Positions 16,678 to 26,285 of a stretch of 64,000 nt of DNA are shown here, piece after piece. Under the pieces are notes generated by a model. That model did no database searches, was not told the DNA's origin, and worked only from the letters and a program-made list of their open reading frames with translations. How positions within the stretch are numbered: position 1 is the stretch's first letter; every line of letters begins with the position of its first letter. The stretch is from NCBI RefSeq assembly GCF_900101875.1, contig NZ_FNAI01000012.1, positions 151,186 through 215,185 on the forward strand, in the 5' to 3' direction. The position numbers were made by a program, and so were the translations under genes. The stretch comes from Mucilaginibacter pineti. GTDB lineage: Bacteria > Bacteroidota > Bacteroidia > Sphingobacteriales > Sphingobacteriaceae.

Positions 16678-16797
16678 CTCTTCACCACAAAATAATTTTT
16701 ACTTTATAAAAACTATCTTTTAAAAATTGTATTCAACTAAAAACTATATTTATTGCGACATAAAAACCGCGATCCTAAAAAATAACAAACAAAAACC

Positions 16798-17520
16798 ATG
16801 AGTAGTAACATCGATAAGAACGAATTCAGAAAATACGCTGTTAAACATCACCGTATTAACAGTATCTACGTAGATAAATATATTGCTGGTGTTGATAGGG
16901 CCAGCCAGCCAACCGGTATTTACCAGCCAACCGGTATGACGCCTTATATTATTGAAGAGCGCCAGTTAAACGTGGCCCAGATGGACGTATTCTCGCGTCT
17001 GATGATGGACCGTATCATTTTCCTTGGCGATGCGATTTATGAAAATATTGCAAACATTATTCAGGCTCAATTGCTTTTCCTGCAGTCTGCCGATGCAAAA
17101 CGCGATATTCAGATCTACATTAATTCACCAGGCGGTTCTGTTTATGCAGGTTTGGGAATTTATGATACCATGCAATTCATTTCAAATGACGTTGCAACAA
17201 TTTGTACAGGTATGGCGGCATCAATGGCAGCAGTGCTATTATGCGCAGGTACCGAAGGTAAAAGGGCAATATTGCCGCATGCAAGGGTAATGATCCACCA
17301 GCCATCCGGCGGTGCACAAGGCCAGCAATCTGATATTGAGATCTCTTACCATGAGATCACTAAATTGAAGAAAGAACTGTACCAGATCATTGCAGATCAT
17401 AGCGGTGCGCCGTTCCAGAAAGTTTGGGATGCATCAGATCGTGATTACTGGATGATTGCAGAAGAAGCCAAAGAATTTGGAATGGTGGATGAGATTTTAA
17501 AAGGAAGCAAAGGGAAATAA
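16798..17520 (+). CDS. clpP: ATP-dependent Clp protease proteolytic subunit
   Basis: Serine peptidase forming the double-heptamer chamber used with ClpX, 240 residues. The triad is visible with family spacing: Ser 142 in GMAASMAA, His 167 in MIHQPSGG and Asp 216 in SDRDYWM. The Ser-His and His-Asp distances, 25 and 49, match E. coli. The N-terminus is longer than E. coli ClpP (about 45 extra residues) and contains an in-frame 18-bp tandem duplication at 16906-16941 giving QPTGIYQPTGM. clpX lies 170 bases downstream, with the second palindromic repeat between, so co-transcription would pass through that hairpin. Confidence 0.96.
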   Translation: MSSNIDKNEFRKYAVKHHRINSIYVDKYIAGVDRASQPTGIYQPTGMTPYIIEERQLNVAQMDVFSRLMMDRIIFLGDAIYENIANIIQAQLLFLQSADAKRDIQIYINSPGGSVYAGLGIYDTMQFISNDVATICTGMAASMAAVLLCAGTEGKRAILPHARVMIHQPSGGAQGQQSDIEISYHEITKLKKELYQIIADHSGAPFQKVWDASDRDYWMIAEEAKEFGMVDEILKGSKGK

Positions 17521-17527
17521 GTTTAAA

Positions 17528-17634
17528 AGTCCGGAAGTTTTTAGTCCGGAAAGTCCGAAAGAAAAATAAATCAGTGGAATCCCAAAGTGATTTTTTTACT
17601 TTCGGACTTCACTGACTTTTCCGTCTTACGGACT
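17528..17634. repeat. Palindromic AGTCCGGAAGT repeat, copy 2, between clpP and clpX
   Basis: The left arm (17528-17561) has agtccggaag, tagtccgga and aagtccgaaag. The right arm (17599-17634) is its imperfect complement (ctttcggactt..cggact). Composition and arm order match the copy before clpP, so clpP is bracketed by two members of one family. Confidence 0.75.
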
Positions 17635-17689
17635 ATGAAACTTTGTTTTCTCGCTTCAAATGACTAATTTTGATTAACAAACAAATCAG

Positions 17690-18928
17690 ATGAATAAAAG
17701 CAGTAAGGAAATCAGGTGTTCATTTTGTGGCGCCGGCAAACAGGATTCCCTGATGTTAATAGCAGGTCTTGACGCGCATATTTGCGATAAATGCGTGAAC
17801 CAGGCTAATGAGATATTGGCTGAGGAGTTAAAGGTACGTAAAGTAAAGTCGTCGCCATTGGCGCCAGCATTGCTTAAGCCGGCAGAGATCAAAAGCCACC
17901 TGGATCAGTATGTAATTGGGCAGGATGATGCTAAAAAGATTCTCGCGGTAGCTGTATATAATCACTACAAGCGTTTAAACCAACGCGTTGATAAGGATGA
18001 TGTGGAGATTGAAAAATCAAACATTATTATGGTTGGCGAAACCGGTACAGGTAAGACCCTGCTGGCAAAAACGCTGGCTAAAATATTAAACGTTCCGTTT
18101 TGTATTTGCGATGCCACGGTATTAACCGAGGCTGGTTACGTAGGTGAGGATGTGGAAAGCATACTTACCCGCTTACTGCAATCTGCCGATTACGATGTGA
18201 CCCTTGCCGAAAAAGGCATTGTTTATATTGATGAAGTTGATAAAATTGCCCGCAAAAGCGATAACGCTTCCATCACCCGTGATGTATCTGGCGAAGGCGT
18301 ACAGCAGGCATTGTTAAAAATACTGGAAGGTACAATGGTTAATGTACCGCCGCAGGGAGGCCGTAAGCACCCCGATCAAAAAATGATCACTGTTAATACC
18401 AGCAACATATTGTTTATATGCGGTGGTGCCTTTGATGGTATCGACCGTAAGATAGCCAACCGTCTGCGTACACAAACAGTAGGATATAAGCTTAAGCGTG
18501 ATGATGGCGAGATAGATATGAAAAATCTGTACAAGTACATCACCCCGCAGGATCTGAAATCATTTGGATTGATACCCGAGCTTATCGGTCGTTTGCCAAT
18601 CCTAACTTACCTTAACCCACTTGATAGGGAAGCATTGCGTAATATACTAACCGAGCCTAAAAATTCGTTACTTAAACAGTACAAAAAACTGTTTGATTAC
18701 GAAAACGTAAAGCTTGATTTTGAAGATGAAGTGCTGGAGTTTATTGTTGATAAGGCAATGGAATTTAAACTGGGTGCAAGGGGTTTAAGATCAATATGTG
18801 AGGCAATTATGATAGATGCCATGTTTGAGTTTCCATCTAAAAAAGATGTTAAACGCTTGCATGTAACCTTGGATTACGCACACGAAAAGTTTGAAAAATC
18901 GGATCTGAAAAAATTAAAGGTAGCTTAA
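17690..18928 (+). CDS. clpX: ATP-dependent Clp protease ATP-binding subunit
   Basis: AAA+ unfoldase that feeds substrates to ClpP, 412 residues, normal length. The N-terminal zinc domain has Cys 10, 13, 32 and 35 (RCSFCGAG and HICDKC). Walker A is GETGTGKT at 116-123 and Walker B is IVYIDEVDKI, followed by RDVSGEGVQQALLKILEG and sensor/arginine-finger text (PELIGRLPILTYL). The ClpP-docking IGF-type loop is likely in the NILFICGGAFDGI region. It keeps the canonical position after clpP. Confidence 0.97.
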   Translation: MNKSSKEIRCSFCGAGKQDSLMLIAGLDAHICDKCVNQANEILAEELKVRKVKSSPLAPALLKPAEIKSHLDQYVIGQDDAKKILAVAVYNHYKRLNQRVDKDDVEIEKSNIIMVGETGTGKTLLAKTLAKILNVPFCICDATVLTEAGYVGEDVESILTRLLQSADYDVTLAEKGIVYIDEVDKIARKSDNASITRDVSGEGVQQALLKILEGTMVNVPPQGGRKHPDQKMITVNTSNILFICGGAFDGIDRKIANRLRTQTVGYKLKRDDGEIDMKNLYKYITPQDLKSFGLIPELIGRLPILTYLNPLDREALRNILTEPKNSLLKQYKKLFDYENVKLDFEDEVLEFIVDKAMEFKLGARGLRSICEAIMIDAMFEFPSKKDVKRLHVTLDYAHEKFEKSDLKKLKVA

Positions 18929-18973
18929 CATTTGACAAAATTTAAATAGCTATTTTTATTAAAGTAAATGCAG

Positions 18974-18994
18974 ACCCTGGTGCAACGCCGGGGT
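18974..18994 (+). terminator. Weak hairpin after clpX
   Basis: A 7-bp stem (ACCCTGG with CCGGGGT, one G-T pair) and a 7-base loop, followed by TTGTTG. A second small hairpin (AGGCAGTC/GGCTGCCT) lies at 19021-19043 just before the next gene. Either could end the clp transcript. The support is structural only. Confidence 0.35.
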
Positions 18995-19074
18995 TTGTTG
19001 TATAAGCAGAAATTTTTAACAGGCAGTCTTTTTTAAGGCTGCCTTTGGAGATTAAAAGCATAAAAAATAGAACT

Positions 19075-19929
19075 ATGAACGAAGAATTGAATGTTAAAAA
19101 AGACCCTACTGCTGCACCGGTAGTAAAAGAGGTGCACTCGCCCATAAAATCGGGTTTAAAAACTAAAGATGCTATTGTGGCCAACTGGCTGCCCCGTTAT
19201 ACCGGCCGGCCACTGGAAGCATTTGGCGAATACATTATACTTACCAATTTTTCTAAATACATTCAGCTGTTTTCGCAATGGAATGATGATGCGCCAATTA
19301 TGGGGCTTGAGAAACCCATGCAAAGCGTTACAGCTAATGGTATTACCATTATTAACTTTGGTATGGGCAGCTCGGTAGCAGCTACGGTAATGGACTTGCT
19401 TACGGCTATTCACCCTAAAGCGGTAATATTTTTAGGTAAATGCGGCGGCCTTAAACGTAAAAACAATGTCGGCGATCTGATACTGCCTATAGCCGCCATC
19501 AGGGGCGAAGGTACATCAAACGATTACCTGCCGCCAGAAGTGCCCGCATTACCCTCATTTGCACTGCAAAAAGCTATATCAACCACCATACGTGATTTTG
19601 CCCGCGATTATTGGACAGGTACTTGTTACACCACTAACCGTCGCGTTTGGGAACACGATAAAGTATTCAAAAAATACTTGAAAGATCTGCGTGCCATGGC
19701 TGTAGATATGGAAACAGCAACTATATTCACAACCGGTTTTGCCAACAAGATCCCTACAGGGGCATTGCTCTTAGTATCAGACCAGCCAATGGTTCCCGAG
19801 GGCGTAAAAACTGCCGAAAGCGATTCGACAGTAACCGAACAATATGTAGAAACGCACCTGCGTATAGGTATTGAATCATTAAAACAGTTGATCAATAACG
19901 GTTTAACGGTTAAGCATCTGAAGTTTTAA
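19075..19929 (+). CDS. amn: AMP nucleosidase, short Bacteroidota type
   Basis: Cleaves AMP to adenine and ribose 5-phosphate, linking purine salvage to adenylate control; 284 residues. It belongs to the nucleoside phosphorylase (PNP/UDP) fold: NFGMGSSVAATVMDLL and AVIFLGKCGGLK form the phosphate/base site, and AVDMETATIFTTGF holds the conserved acidic residue that contacts ribose. LLVSDQPMVPEGVKT is the usual late motif. It lacks the long N-terminal domain of E. coli Amn, as expected for the phylum. The ATG at 19075 is preferred to an in-frame TTG at 19045. Confidence 0.88.
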   Translation: MNEELNVKKDPTAAPVVKEVHSPIKSGLKTKDAIVANWLPRYTGRPLEAFGEYIILTNFSKYIQLFSQWNDDAPIMGLEKPMQSVTANGITIINFGMGSSVAATVMDLLTAIHPKAVIFLGKCGGLKRKNNVGDLILPIAAIRGEGTSNDYLPPEVPALPSFALQKAISTTIRDFARDYWTGTCYTTNRRVWEHDKVFKKYLKDLRAMAVDMETATIFTTGFANKIPTGALLLVSDQPMVPEGVKTAESDSTVTEQYVETHLRIGIESLKQLINNGLTVKHLKF

Positions 19930-20038
19930 TTAGTTTATTTGTTTATGGTTCATTGGTTCAATATTGGTTCTGTCATTCTGAATTTTAAAATCCGTGGCCT
20001 CTGAAGGTTGAAATGACATGGCAAAGTATAAAAAAAAG

Positions 20039-20209
20039 GCTGTCATGCTGAGCCTGTCGAAGCATAGCGGGCAAAGGCCTCTACGCGCGACCCTTCGACA
20101 AGGGTGACAGGCTCTTTACGCATAACTTGTCATTCTGAGCGTAGCGAAGAATCTATTATACGCTTTGCATGTCGGCGATTAGATTCTTCGCTACGCTCAG
20201 AATAACAAG
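20039..20209. repeat. Two REP-like hairpin elements
   Basis: The second element is strong: 29-base arms at 20126-20154 and 20181-20209 (core CATTCTGAGCGTAGCGAAGAA) pair with a single G-T position around a 26-base loop. The first (about 20039-20113) pairs TGCTGAGCCTGTCGAAG with CTTCGACAAGGGTGACAGG imperfectly. The words tgctgagcctgtcgaag and cattctgagcgtagcgaag are those of a dispersed repeat very common in Bacteroidota spacers. They lie between convergent genes. Confidence 0.85.
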
Positions 20210-20235
20210 GTGGTAATAAATTGACAAAGACCGCA

Positions 20236-23200
20236 CTAATGAATCACCGAACCAATAACCACCTTCTTCATTCCTTCCCGCCCATAAAATACGGGGAAAT
20301 ACATCATTTCGGCCTTTGCAGGGTTTAGGGTGTATTTGCCGTCATAGCGCGGCATTAGTTTAATGATGAAAGTGTATTTGCCCTGTTTAAGTTTGCGGCA
20401 AAAGATGCTTACTTTCTCCTTAAAATATTCGCGGTGTACCTCGTTGTTGGTCCATGATTGTTCCTTACTTTCATAGCTGCAGCCTGCCGGGATAGGGATC
20501 TCTACCATTACAAAATCGGCATCGCCTTTGGCGGTTACTTCAGCTTTTAATTCAACGGCTTCACCGCCCTTTAGTTGGGTTATGGTTTTGCTTTGTTTCT
20601 CAAACGAGGTGTTTACGGTAAAATCCTTGTTTATCTTTTCGGGCTTGGCGTTCCAGAATTGCTGATAGCCGGTTATGTAAGCAGGTAAGGTGCCGGTTTT
20701 GCTGATGCTTAGCTCTTTATCAGTAAGGGTAGCCGTGTAAGGGAACTGGCTTATAATTTCGGTTTTTGAACCTTTAATTGTTATCGAAACCGGTTTTACC
20801 TGCTCACCGTTAACCAGCATATCGGGCAAAATGGTATTCAATATTAAAGCCGACTCGTAGGTATTGCGCCACTCGCCATGGCTGCGCTGTTCTAAAAAAT
20901 AGCCCCTTATTTTGGCAAGCAGGTTTGTGTGTTTACCTTCTTCTTTTAATATCTGGTAAGCCAAGGCACTTAACTGGATGGAATTGTCAAAAAAGCGATA
21001 ACTATCCTCGCCCCAATAAATATTGCCAAACATGGTATGGTGCTGAGAGGACAGCAGACTGTCAATTTTAATTGAAACGCCGGTTTGCTGTTTAAGTAAC
21101 ATCAGCCTTAACTTATCATAGCCGGTAGGGGGATAGCCGGTTTTTGATTTAATGGCGGCATTTTCTTTTGTTATCGCCTCTGCATATTTAGCATAGTCAA
21201 CCTTGGCATCCAGTTTATGCAACAGCTCCAGGCAGGTGAGTTTATCGGCGCCCTTGTAGCTCTCCAATTGATAAACCAGGTAGTCAGTTAGTTTTTTATT
21301 ATCCAGCTGAATTTGATAACCATTCTGTTGGGCATCCAGCAGGGCGTTTACAGCATGCAGACTTATCCATAGTTCTTCTTCGGTATCTTTCCACCAGCCC
21401 CAGGTGCCGGTGCTTTTGCGGTTGTCCTGTAGTTTTTTAATAACCTCGGTAATGTTTTTGCCGTACTTAAATGGCTCGCCCAGGAATTTTTTGATCCGCC
21501 GTTCGTTGAGCAATCCTATCAGCTTTGATGCCAACTGCTCGTTACATAGGTATTTGTATTCTCTAAGTTTGCGGGCTTCCTCTGCAAGGGCAGGCAATAC
21601 CGAAGCCTCGGCCCTAAAAGTAACCGGACCTAACGCGGGGTCAAACTTCAGGGAAACAGTGGTATCATTGTTCAGGGCTTCAAATATCCCTTTGGTTTCC
21701 TTTACACCCTGCTCCATCACCGGGATCTTTCGGCGTTCACCATCGCTGTAGCCTTTATCGCCCTTTATGCTGTATTCAAAGGTAAGGCTGTCGGTAGCAT
21801 CGGCAGTAATATTTAAGGTATCAATAAGGGAGTTTTTTACATCAAGGGCGCCTTGTTTAAGCAGTTTACCGTTATAAGTAAAAGTTCTGTTAACGTTTAC
21901 CGGCTGCGCGTTGTAGTTAAGTACTTTGCCTATTAAATTAAGCTCATCGCCCGCAACGGCAAATTGCGGGGCTATAAAGTTGGCGCTTATGGGTTTGTAC
22001 GATTTTACCTGGTTCTCAATAAAACCTGTTTGCTGATGATCAGTAATACCGGTCACAAAGGTTCGCCAGTTAGTAATATCATCTGGGTAGGTTGCGGTAA
22101 AGCTGGCATGTCCCTGTGCATCGGTAAGTAGTTTTGGTTGCCAGTAGGCGTAATCAGAAAAGTTTTTGCGTAAAGTGGGTTCGCCATTGGATTGTTGTGT
22201 GGCTGCATCCTGAGGTACATTGTTGCCTTTTTTGGTGGTTATAATTATAGCGCCATTTTTTGCCTGTACCCCATATAAGGCAACCGCAGCAGCATCTTTA
22301 AGGACATTTATACTTAAAATGTCAGCAGGATTAATGGTATCCATACCTGCCGCTATATTTCCGTCAATTATGTAAAGGACTTTTGATTCCAATCCCGAGA
22401 TTGAAGATATTCCCCTGATCTGTACAGTGCCCCTGAAGCCCGGTGCTCCGGCAATTAACCCGGAAACCTTACCCTGCAGCAACTGTTCAATATTAGCTAC
22501 AGGCGCATCGGTAATAACAGATACGGAGCCGGTCATCTCTCTTTTTCTTACCGAGCCATATCCAATAACTGCCACTTCATTCAAGGATTTTTGGCTTTCT
22601 TCGAGCACTATATAAACTTTGTCGCCCGACTTAATCGCTATCTCCTGACTCTGATAGCCAATAAAGGAGAATATTAATTTGCCATTTGCAGGCACATTAA
22701 TAGAAAAATTTCCCTGTGCGTTGGTTTGTGTACCCTGTGTTGTGCCTTTTATTTTTACGGATACGCCAGCCAAAGCCAGTTTACTACTTTTTTCAACTAC
22801 CTGACCCGTTATTAATGTTTTATAGCTGTCCGTATTCAGGTAACGCTCATTAAATGCCTCTTTTAATTTCAGGGCATCATTTTCAATATCACGGTCACTG
22901 TATTTCCGGATGCCGGTGCGGTTGTTGATCACATTGCTGATTTTGATGCTTACAGAATCTTTGGCATGTACAGGCAAAATGTTCAGTTTATAATTGTTAA
23001 CCCCATTGGGTTTTATAACAATGTTTTCGGCAATGTAATAAGCATCATTATGCAACAAAAAGAAAAGGCGGTATTTACCTGTTGCCAGCTGTCCAAAATC
23101 GGTTGTATTGCCGGAGTATATCCTTATAAAATCGGGATTGTTATCGCTGTAAATGATAACGTTTTTTATAAGCTCATTGTCCTCTGTTTTATGGATCTCC

Positions 23201-26115
23201 CTTTCTATATTCAGCTGGCCGGTTTCTTTTTCGGTAATTGGGTCGTTGATGAAAAGCGGCATATTATGGCTGCGGTTTTCCATGTTATGCTCCCACACAT
23301 TATCGGCATCATGTTGGGTTAAAAAATATTGGGTATAATCAGTTGCTCCCGGCGCGGTAGATAACCTGGTATTAAAAGGATATTTTGTGGCTATGCTTTT
23401 TTGTTTTAGCAGGCCAGGCTCAAAAAGAAAACTGTAACCGGCATCGGCCACAAATTGTCTTGGTACTTCGTTCTGCACCTCTAAGTAAGTGTTTCTGTCG
23501 GATATTGGGCCTGTAAGTATCTGTCGACGATAGTTGTAGTTGTCCATTGGCGAGGGATTAAGGAAAAACAAGCGGTCATCCTGCCTTACCATTGCCATTT
23601 TTTGATCGAAGTTATCAATCACCGTTATCATGTAATTGTTGATCAGGTCGGCCTCATAAGTGTCAAGCGTATCTGATTGTTTGGTGGCTGCAAAGGCATC
23701 GGCATTCAAACTAATGATCAGTTTTTTTGATGGTTTAACAATAACGCTATCCAGCTTAATGTTCAGGTGGCTTGTCCTGAACCTGAGCATATGCTTACCC
23801 GGCGATACCTTAAAGCTATACCGCTGCAATTGCTGGGCCTGACTAAAATATACCGGCTTTTCATCAATATACAGGATATGCACCGGCACAATATCGCCGT
23901 CCTTTACTATAAATGGGGCAATTTGTGTAACAGTATCAATGCCCGGTTCCTCAATGCTGTACATCGTTTTTGGATGGGTAAACTGGTAATATTTTATACT
24001 ATCCAGCCCCATATCCCTGCTCCAGCGGTTCCACTTGAGCTTTAAATTCCCATCAGCATTTACTTTGTCGCTTTCGTAAGGAGTTTTTGATTTACGAAAT
24101 ATGTAATTACGCCCCAGGTAGGGCGGAGGTGGCGCTTGATAATAATCAAATTTACGTGTGATTGCCCAGGCGGTTAAATCGGCATTAGCAACAGGTTTGC
24201 CTGCAACATCCGTAACAACAATATCCGTTTTTACCTGCTGACCGGGATAAACAGAAAGCGGCTGCTTCACGTTAATGGTAAGCATATCCTTGCGTTCAAC
24301 TATATTAGTGTGTTCGGTTTTGCTTTCACCGGACCAGATGTAGTTTACCCAAAAGCTTACCACTTTGGTCCCGGTATAAGTTTTTTTGTAGGCTATATCG
24401 CTGCCCTCACCCTCATCAATTAATTTATCCCCTACAAAAACCGAATACCACAAATGCAGGTTACGAGGATTGTTAACCTTTACAGATATCGAATCGCCAT
24501 TGCGCCCACCCGCAATGGAAACATCACCCTGGAAATCTTTAAGTTCAATGTCGGTATCGGTGTTGTCGGTTTTAATATTGTATGAAGCAGCAGCCGGGTT
24601 AATGATGGTTTTTGATGGCAGGGTGACCTTTACCTTTGATATGGTGTCGTTATCGGCGCTTAAAGCACTTATAAAGGCTGTGGCTTTGGTATCTTTTCCT
24701 AACTCCTGGTAACTTGCCTTTAAGGTATCACCAATTAACTGTGTGGTTACATTGAACTTTTTGTTACTGAAATTTACATATTCGCCCTTGCTGCGCGATT
24801 CATTTTCTGAATTTAAAAATTCCGCATTAATATTATAATCTACGTTGGCTGCCGGGAAAATGGAATCGGGGATGATCACTTTGGTTTCGCCAACCGGCTC
24901 AAGGGCAAACTTATGCACCCATAACGTATCAGGCACAAAGGTGTAGTTGTTAGCATAACGGTTGGATCCACTTTTGGTTAATGTTAAGGTAACACGGCCA
25001 TCGGGCGAGGGCAGGTCGTTTTCATCCGTCGCTTTAAAATAGGCAGCCAGCGGATTGCCGCGCCAGTGTTCTTTTTTATCCAGCCGCATATTAAAACTGG
25101 TCGATTTTAATTCATATTCCTCATACCTGAACACGCCGCTCATTAACGAGGGTTGGCTGTCATTTTCATTATCTGCTTTGGCTGTTTTTTTAGCATTGGG
25201 ATCAACCAACAGAATGGTATACCCCTCATCAAGCGAAAGATCAAGACTGTCGCGTAATACAAAGCTGTATTCAAAACCTCCGTCGCGGTAGCTATTTACC
25301 GTACCAATAAGCTTAAGATCTTTGCCATAGCCCTCCCTTAGTTTTACTAACAGACTTTTTTGAGCTATTGGCTTTTTAGATTGCTGGTTTAATATATAAG
25401 CCTTAAACTTTACGGTATCATTGGGCTTGTACTTAGGCTTATTAAAAACCATAAAGCCGGTGTAAGGACCTGGCTTGTATTTGTAACGACGGTGCTGTTT
25501 GTCCTCTTTAAAGATCCCTTTTATTGATGCCCATACTGATTGCAACCAGCTGCGGTTGTTATTATTGTTATAGAGGCCATAGTTTTCATTTTGCTTAACG
25601 TTAAAAAAATTGCTGATACCGGCATACTCAATTTGCACTACGTTTATTTTTTTTGTGCTTTTAACATGGTAGGTGGCGCTTTTTTCATCGTATAAAACAG
25701 GCTTACCGTTAAAATACACCTTGCCGTTGTTAATGGTATTGCCCTGCTTATCTAAAAAAATAAAACGCTGGTCGTAATCATTATGCAGCAGTTTTATAAA
25801 TGCCGTGTGGTTTTCTATAAGCGAATAGCTGAGTTGGTTTTTGTTAGCAAATACTTTTAAATAATTGCCTGCGGGCAAAGTGTTTTCCCAATATTTATCG
25901 GTTTTAAACGAATCAACCGGGTTGTGGAGGGTTTTTTCATCGAGCGGTTTATTGGGGAATTTGTAAAGCCGGGCTACATCTTCGGTAGTGATCTTGTAGA
26001 TGTAGGTATAATAACTTTGGTAGCGGCTATTGGTTAACGCTTTTTGGGCAAAGGTGTAATTGGCGGCCCATAAAAGCAGGCAAGTTAATAAGGCTTTTTT
26101 TAAGGTAGATTGCAT
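20236..26115 (-). CDS. Alpha-2-macroglobulin-like protein with embedded SusC-type regulatory and plug domains
   Basis: 1959 residues with a signal peptide (about 1-24, ends YTFAQ). The N-terminal half is macroglobulin (MG) domains: YKPGPYTGFMVFNKPKYKPN near 210 is the MG2 pattern, and VKQPLSVYPGQQVKTDIVV near 610 is another. Residues about 1098-1180 are a carboxypeptidase-regulatory-like domain (LITGQVVEKSSKLALAGVSV). Then come VAVIGYGSVRKREMTGSV (Tyr 1186) and a plug-like block to about 1300 (VQIRGISSISG, IDGN, LKDAAAVALYG, GAIIITTKKG). No barrel follows. Instead the A2M part resumes (WQPKLLTDAQGHASFTATYPDDITNWRT), with CNEQ at 1524-1527 fitting the CxEQ thioester motif, and ends in an A2M-type receptor-binding-like domain. 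It may trap proteases or attach covalently to targets. The gene is monocistronic. Confidence 0.88.
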   Translation of the reverse strand: MQSTLKKALLTCLLLWAANYTFAQKALTNSRYQSYYTYIYKITTEDVARLYKFPNKPLDEKTLHNPVDSFKTDKYWENTLPAGNYLKVFANKNQLSYSLIENHTAFIKLLHNDYDQRFIFLDKQGNTINNGKVYFNGKPVLYDEKSATYHVKSTKKINVVQIEYAGISNFFNVKQNENYGLYNNNNNRSWLQSVWASIKGIFKEDKQHRRYKYKPGPYTGFMVFNKPKYKPNDTVKFKAYILNQQSKKPIAQKSLLVKLREGYGKDLKLIGTVNSYRDGGFEYSFVLRDSLDLSLDEGYTILLVDPNAKKTAKADNENDSQPSLMSGVFRYEEYELKSTSFNMRLDKKEHWRGNPLAAYFKATDENDLPSPDGRVTLTLTKSGSNRYANNYTFVPDTLWVHKFALEPVGETKVIIPDSIFPAANVDYNINAEFLNSENESRSKGEYVNFSNKKFNVTTQLIGDTLKASYQELGKDTKATAFISALSADNDTISKVKVTLPSKTIINPAAASYNIKTDNTDTDIELKDFQGDVSIAGGRNGDSISVKVNNPRNLHLWYSVFVGDKLIDEGEGSDIAYKKTYTGTKVVSFWVNYIWSGESKTEHTNIVERKDMLTINVKQPLSVYPGQQVKTDIVVTDVAGKPVANADLTAWAITRKFDYYQAPPPPYLGRNYIFRKSKTPYESDKVNADGNLKLKWNRWSRDMGLDSIKYYQFTHPKTMYSIEEPGIDTVTQIAPFIVKDGDIVPVHILYIDEKPVYFSQAQQLQRYSFKVSPGKHMLRFRTSHLNIKLDSVIVKPSKKLIISLNADAFAATKQSDTLDTYEADLINNYMITVIDNFDQKMAMVRQDDRLFFLNPSPMDNYNYRRQILTGPISDRNTYLEVQNEVPRQFVADAGYSFLFEPGLLKQKSIATKYPFNTRLSTAPGATDYTQYFLTQHDADNVWEHNMENRSHNMPLFINDPITEKETGQLNIEREIHKTEDNELIKNVIIYSDNNPDFIRIYSGNTTDFGQLATGKYRLFFLLHNDAYYIAENIVIKPNGVNNYKLNILPVHAKDSVSIKISNVINNRTGIRKYSDRDIENDALKLKEAFNERYLNTDSYKTLITGQVVEKSSKLALAGVSVKIKGTTQGTQTNAQGNFSINVPANGKLIFSFIGYQSQEIAIKSGDKVYIVLEESQKSLNEVAVIGYGSVRKREMTGSVSVITDAPVANIEQLLQGKVSGLIAGAPGFRGTVQIRGISSISGLESKVLYIIDGNIAAGMDTINPADILSINVLKDAAAVALYGVQAKNGAIIITTKKGNNVPQDAATQQSNGEPTLRKNFSDYAYWQPKLLTDAQGHASFTATYPDDITNWRTFVTGITDHQQTGFIENQVKSYKPISANFIAPQFAVAGDELNLIGKVLNYNAQPVNVNRTFTYNGKLLKQGALDVKNSLIDTLNITADATDSLTFEYSIKGDKGYSDGERRKIPVMEQGVKETKGIFEALNNDTTVSLKFDPALGPVTFRAEASVLPALAEEARKLREYKYLCNEQLASKLIGLLNERRIKKFLGEPFKYGKNITEVIKKLQDNRKSTGTWGWWKDTEEELWISLHAVNALLDAQQNGYQIQLDNKKLTDYLVYQLESYKGADKLTCLELLHKLDAKVDYAKYAEAITKENAAIKSKTGYPPTGYDKLRLMLLKQQTGVSIKIDSLLSSQHHTMFGNIYWGEDSYRFFDNSIQLSALAYQILKEEGKHTNLLAKIRGYFLEQRSHGEWRNTYESALILNTILPDMLVNGEQVKPVSITIKGSKTEIISQFPYTATLTDKELSISKTGTLPAYITGYQQFWNAKPEKINKDFTVNTSFEKQSKTITQLKGGEAVELKAEVTAKGDADFVMVEIPIPAGCSYESKEQSWTNNEVHREYFKEKVSIFCRKLKQGKYTFIIKLMPRYDGKYTLNPAKAEMMYFPVFYGREGMKKVVIGSVIH

Positions 26116-26285
26116 AGTAAGGTGTAGATTTGGTTGATATGCCTTTGGTTAAATATAAATGTTTGTGCTGTACTTTTATATAAGATGCACATCTATTTAA
26201 AATTCCATAAAGGGATTTTCACTTTATAAACCTATTTTTGAAAATAAATCCGGCTAAGTATACCGGATTGGTAGATATTTAAAAT

